Position numbers and translations under genes: made by a program. A DNA stretch of 64,000 nucleotides from SIG565 sp045594065 (GTDB lineage Bacteria > Bacillota > Clostridia > Oscillospirales > Acutalibacteraceae). Positions 61,513-64,000 of this stretch are shown here, in pieces. The stretch lies in contig JAZNXU010000040.1 of assembly GCA_045594065.1 (NCBI GenBank), positions 1 to 64,000 on the forward strand, given 5' to 3'. The notes beneath the pieces are model-generated. The model did no database searches and had not been told where the DNA came from. It saw nothing but the letters and a program-made list of their open reading frames with translations. Position 1 is the stretch's first letter. Every line of letters starts with the position of its first letter.

Positions 61513-61524
61513 GGAGAGAGTAAA

Positions 61525-63468
61525 TTGAGCAATCGATTACAATACGAAACAAGTCCTTATCTATTACAACACAAGGAAAATCCTGTGGACTGGTATCCTT
61601 GGTGTGATGAAGCGTTTAAGCATGCAAAAGCTGAAGATAAGCCTATATTTTTGAGCATCGGCTACAGTGCTTGTCATTGGTGTCATGTGCTTGCCCACAA
61701 AAGCTTTGAGGATAAGGAAATAGCCGATATTCTAAACCGTCATTTTATATCTATAAAGGTAGATAAGGAAGAGCGTCCTGACATTGACAGCGTTTATATG
61801 TCGGTATGTCAGGTGTTTACGGGAAGCGGCGGCTGGCCTATGAGTATTTTTATGACAGCTGATCAAAAACCATTTTTTGCAGGAACTTATTTCCCAAGAA
61901 CTTCTCGTGGCGGTATGATAGGGTTTAAAGAACTTCTTATTGCCATACACACAGCTTGGAAAACCAACAGGGCTTCTCTGCTTGAGCAATCAGATAAAAT
62001 TATAAATCATTTAAATAATACCGATAAAAGTAACAGTAATGCAGAAATAGAGCTAACCCACTCTGCCGTGTCTGTTTATAAGAAAATTCATGACGAAAAA
62101 TACGGTGGTTTCGGTCGTGCACCAAAATTCCCAACGCCGCATAATATTCTGTTCTTACTTTCCTACTACGAGCGATATACGGATAAAAGCTGTCTGCAAA
62201 TGGCGGAATACACACTTTTGCAAATGTACCGAGGCGGTATGTTTGACCATATCGGGTTTGGTTTCTGCAGGTATTCTACTGATAAAAAATTCCTTGTTCC
62301 GCACTTTGAAAAAATGCTGTATGACAATGCATTGCTGATACTAGCTTACTCCAAGGCATACTCTGTAACAAACAACAGTTTATATCTTGTAATTGCCGAG
62401 AAAACAACAGATTATATTTTGCGTGAGATGACATCAGAATGCGGTGGATTTTTCAGCGCACAGGATGCCGACAGTGAGGGCGAGGAAGGAAAATATTATT
62501 TATTTACCCCCAATGAAATTATTGGTGTTTTGGGTGAAACAGGCGGAGAGAAATTCAACAGACATTTCGATATAACAAGTACAGGAAATTTTGAGGGAAA
62601 GAGTATTCCTAATCTGCTACGCAGCGACCCTAATGATAAATCGTTTGAAGCGTTTTTACCTAAGCTGCAGCAGTTCAGAAAAAATCGGTATTCGCTACAT
62701 TTAGATGATAAGATTTTGACCTCGTGGAACTCACTTATGATAACCGCAATGTGTGAACTTTATCTCGTAAGCCAAAAAAATATTTATCTGAATGCCGCTC
62801 AAAAAGCCGATGAATTTATAAGAAAATATCTTTGTGAAGATGATACACTATTTGTCAGCTTTAGGGATGGAAAACGTGGCGTAAAAGGTTTTTTAGATGA
62901 TTATGCAAGCTATATATTTGCCGAACTTTGCTTATATAGAGCAACTTTGGACAACAGTTATTTAAACCGTGCAAAGCAGATGTGTGATAAGGTCGTCAGC
63001 GATTTTAGCGATAATGCGGGTGGGTTCTATTTATACGGAAACCAAAGCGAAGAACTGATACTGCGACCGAAAGAAACCTATGACGGTGCTGTGCCTAGCG
63101 GAAACTCACTAATGGCATATAACTTTGTAAAGCTATATCTTTTGACTTCGGATGATAAATATAAAGACTTGGCAGAAAAGCAGTTAGATTTTATTTCTTC
63201 TGAGGCTAATTATTACCCAACCAATCACGCAATGTTTTTAACAGCACTTCTAGAATATAACGAGCCGCCAATGAAAATTACTGTTGTTGTGGATGATAAA
63301 ACTGATACAGATAATTTACCTTTGGCTTTGCCTACGAATGCAATAATTAATCTCTTAACCAAACCCACAGGAGAATATTCGCTAAGAGATAACAAGACCA
63401 CTTATTATGTATGTAAAGGAAAAGCTTGTATGCCACCTACGAATGATTTGAATGAAATAAGAACTTAA
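61525..63468 (+). CDS. DUF255/thioredoxin-domain protein (YyaL-like)
   Basis: A 647-residue protein of the YyaL/spermatogenesis-associated-20 family. The N-terminal thioredoxin-like domain holds YSACHWCHVLAHKSFEDKEI with the CxxC site near residue 52, then VDKEERPDIDSVYM and GGWPMSIFMTADQKPFFAGT. An alpha-alpha barrel glycosidase-like domain with FSAQDADSEGEEGKYY and LTSWNSLMITAMCE follows. Its biochemical role is unknown. The TTG at 61525 has GGAGAG. It is the third gene after the oxidoreductase pair. Confidence 0.9.
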   Translation: MSNRLQYETSPYLLQHKENPVDWYPWCDEAFKHAKAEDKPIFLSIGYSACHWCHVLAHKSFEDKEIADILNRHFISIKVDKEERPDIDSVYMSVCQVFTGSGGWPMSIFMTADQKPFFAGTYFPRTSRGGMIGFKELLIAIHTAWKTNRASLLEQSDKIINHLNNTDKSNSNAEIELTHSAVSVYKKIHDEKYGGFGRAPKFPTPHNILFLLSYYERYTDKSCLQMAEYTLLQMYRGGMFDHIGFGFCRYSTDKKFLVPHFEKMLYDNALLILAYSKAYSVTNNSLYLVIAEKTTDYILREMTSECGGFFSAQDADSEGEEGKYYLFTPNEIIGVLGETGGEKFNRHFDITSTGNFEGKSIPNLLRSDPNDKSFEAFLPKLQQFRKNRYSLHLDDKILTSWNSLMITAMCELYLVSQKNIYLNAAQKADEFIRKYLCEDDTLFVSFRDGKRGVKGFLDDYASYIFAELCLYRATLDNSYLNRAKQMCDKVVSDFSDNAGGFYLYGNQSEELILRPKETYDGAVPSGNSLMAYNFVKLYLLTSDDKYKDLAEKQLDFISSEANYYPTNHAMFLTALLEYNEPPMKITVVVDDKTDTDNLPLALPTNAIINLLTKPTGEYSLRDNKTTYYVCKGKACMPPTNDLNEIRT

Positions 63469-63501
63469 AACAAATACTAACAGCAGAAAGGAGTAATATC
63501 T

Positions 63502-63642
63502 ATGAACGACGATAAAAAAACTCAGCAAAAGACAGAACCCGAAATAAAAACAAATAAAAAGCCTATTAAACCAGGTGATATAATAGGTAAAATTGATGTT
63601 CATGATACGCGTGAACGCAGAGACGGCCCAGGCGGTAATTAG
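63502..63642 (+). CDS. 46-residue small peptide ending in a Gly-rich motif
   Basis: AAAGGAG lies before the ATG at 63502. The peptide is Lys-rich at the start (NDDKKTQQKTEPEIKTNKKP), has PGDIIGKIDVHDT in the middle and ends RERRDGPGGN. The basic head and DGPGGN tail are reminiscent of short conserved peptides in Clostridia, but I recognise no family. No cysteine is present. A strong terminator follows at 63649, supporting expression as the end of the 58158-63642 operon. Confidence 0.7.
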   Translation: MNDDKKTQQKTEPEIKTNKKPIKPGDIIGKIDVHDTRERRDGPGGN

Positions 63643-63648
63643 ATAGAA

Positions 63649-63687
63649 AATCACCCTTGCAACCCGATTTAGATTGCAAGGGTGATT
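63649..63687 (+). terminator. Terminator after the small peptide gene
   Basis: AATCACCCTTGCAA-11 bases-TTGCAAGGGTGATT forms a perfect 14-bp stem, followed by GACTTTTTG. Confidence 0.9.
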
Positions 63688-63736
63688 GACTTTTTGTTAA
63701 ATTTTCGCGGCAGGTTTTCGACATATAGGTTTTGTT

Positions 63737-63771
63737 AACCCGCCGTAAACTAGGTCGATTATAATAACGGT
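63737..63771 (-). pseudogene. 35-bp relic of an amidase catalytic motif
   Basis: On the minus strand this reads TVIIIDLVYGGL, and 30 of 35 bases match the cwlD segment 56470-56504 encoding TVIIIDPGHGGF. The zinc-binding histidine codon is lost. It lies just beyond the stop of the SGNH hydrolase gene and has no frame around it, so it looks like the last remnant of a second amidase gene. Confidence 0.5.
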
Positions 63772-63781
63772 GCCTACTTTG

Positions 63782-64000
63782 TTATAGCGTATTTAATTTA
63801 AAAACGCGAGCGTTATATTCACCCATTTTTTTAGCACCGTTTGCATTAGGATGTAAACCGTCGATTAAATCTCTGACATTATGCTGCCAAGCTTCGTACA
63901 TACCGCAAATTCCGCATTCAAAGGTGTTAATAAAGGTGACATCGGAAATTCGGTTACAAATTGCTTTAAGCATTCTACTTTTTCTTTCGGTAGATTTATA
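63782..64000 (-). CDS. SGNH/GDSL hydrolase, C-terminal part (partial)
   Basis: The frame stays open to the window edge, so the gene continues upstream outside the window. The visible 72 residues end with LIDGLHPNANGAKKMGEYNA, the block V motif of SGNH hydrolases holding the catalytic Asp and His. Before it CGICGMYEAWQHN has no assigned role. The family covers esterases and lipases; the substrate cannot be judged from this piece. Confidence 0.7.
   Translation of the reverse strand, partial: YKSTERKSRMLKAICNRISDVTFINTFECGICGMYEAWQHNVRDLIDGLHPNANGAKKMGEYNARVFKLNTL

Noticed and set aside
1..64000. CRISPR arrays, tRNA or rRNA genes
   Set aside because: No regularly spaced repeats, cloverleaf or rRNA-like sequence was noticed; most gaps between genes are under 200 bases.

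Overview
The window looks like chromosomal DNA of an AT-rich, endospore-forming, anaerobic Clostridia bacterium, probably of the Ruminococcaceae/Oscillospirales kind. This rests on the sporulation genes (sigG, spoIVB, a ylmC/ymxH-like gene, a CwlD-like amidase, a CotJC-like manganese catalase, spoVAD fragments), a ferredoxin-linked 2-oxoacid oxidoreductase, Gram-positive style ribosome binding sites and hairpin-plus-T terminators. The species cannot be named from the sequence alone. I saw no rRNA, tRNA, riboswitch or CRISPR array.

Layout. (1) 1-3.7 kb: an accessory edge with a transporter start, a transposase relic, the catalase, two unknown proteins, a DUF6088-like protein and a truncated spoVAD. 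(2) 3.7-7.3 kb: a GDP-fucose de novo block (gmd, a chimeric fcl-phosphomannomutase gene, a divergent AraC regulator) lying between two about 320-bp direct repeats that each carry a broken spoVAD 5' end. (3) 7.4-31.4 kb: one leftward exopolysaccharide/capsule operon of about 24 kb. It runs from a clear promoter through a phosphoglycosyl transferase, a fucokinase/GDP-fucose pyrophosphorylase (fkp), ugd, acetyltransferases, glycosyltransferases, a polymerase, a pyruvyl transferase, glycerol-phosphate genes and a flippase. (4) 31.5-35.8 kb: a five-gene operon (HPr-kinase-like, PqqD-like, S26-type peptidase, ABC exporter, NTP_transf_5). It resembles the accessory half of paeninodin-type lasso peptide clusters but has no cyclase or precursor. 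(5) 35.8-56.6 kb: conserved housekeeping, sporulation and division genes (spoIVB-ylmC-sigG; ftsEX with an EnvC/PcsB-type hydrolase; an MsmK/UgpC-type ATPase; ispDF; efp; aroQ; rpsU; radA; cwlD) with a divergent, probably catalytically altered P-type ATPase. (6) 56.6-64 kb: an IS200-type transposase relic, a tocopherol-cyclase-family protein, a two-gene 2-oxoacid:ferredoxin oxidoreductase, a DUF255 protein, a 46-residue peptide and the end of an SGNH hydrolase.

How it fits together. The polysaccharide operon has its own initiating transferase, UDP-glucuronate supply, GDP-fucose salvage enzyme, polymerase and flippase, so it could be a complete Wzx/Wzy-type pathway. The neighbouring de novo GDP-fucose route appears broken because fcl is fused to a phosphomannomutase tail. 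Gene decay is a theme: two spoVAD fragments, a gene chimera, two transposase relics and a 35-bp amidase relic. The best candidates for an under-described system are the precursor-less kinase/PqqD/peptidase/ABC/NTP_transf_5 operon and the altered P-type ATPase. All family calls were made by reading motifs; no database search was run.
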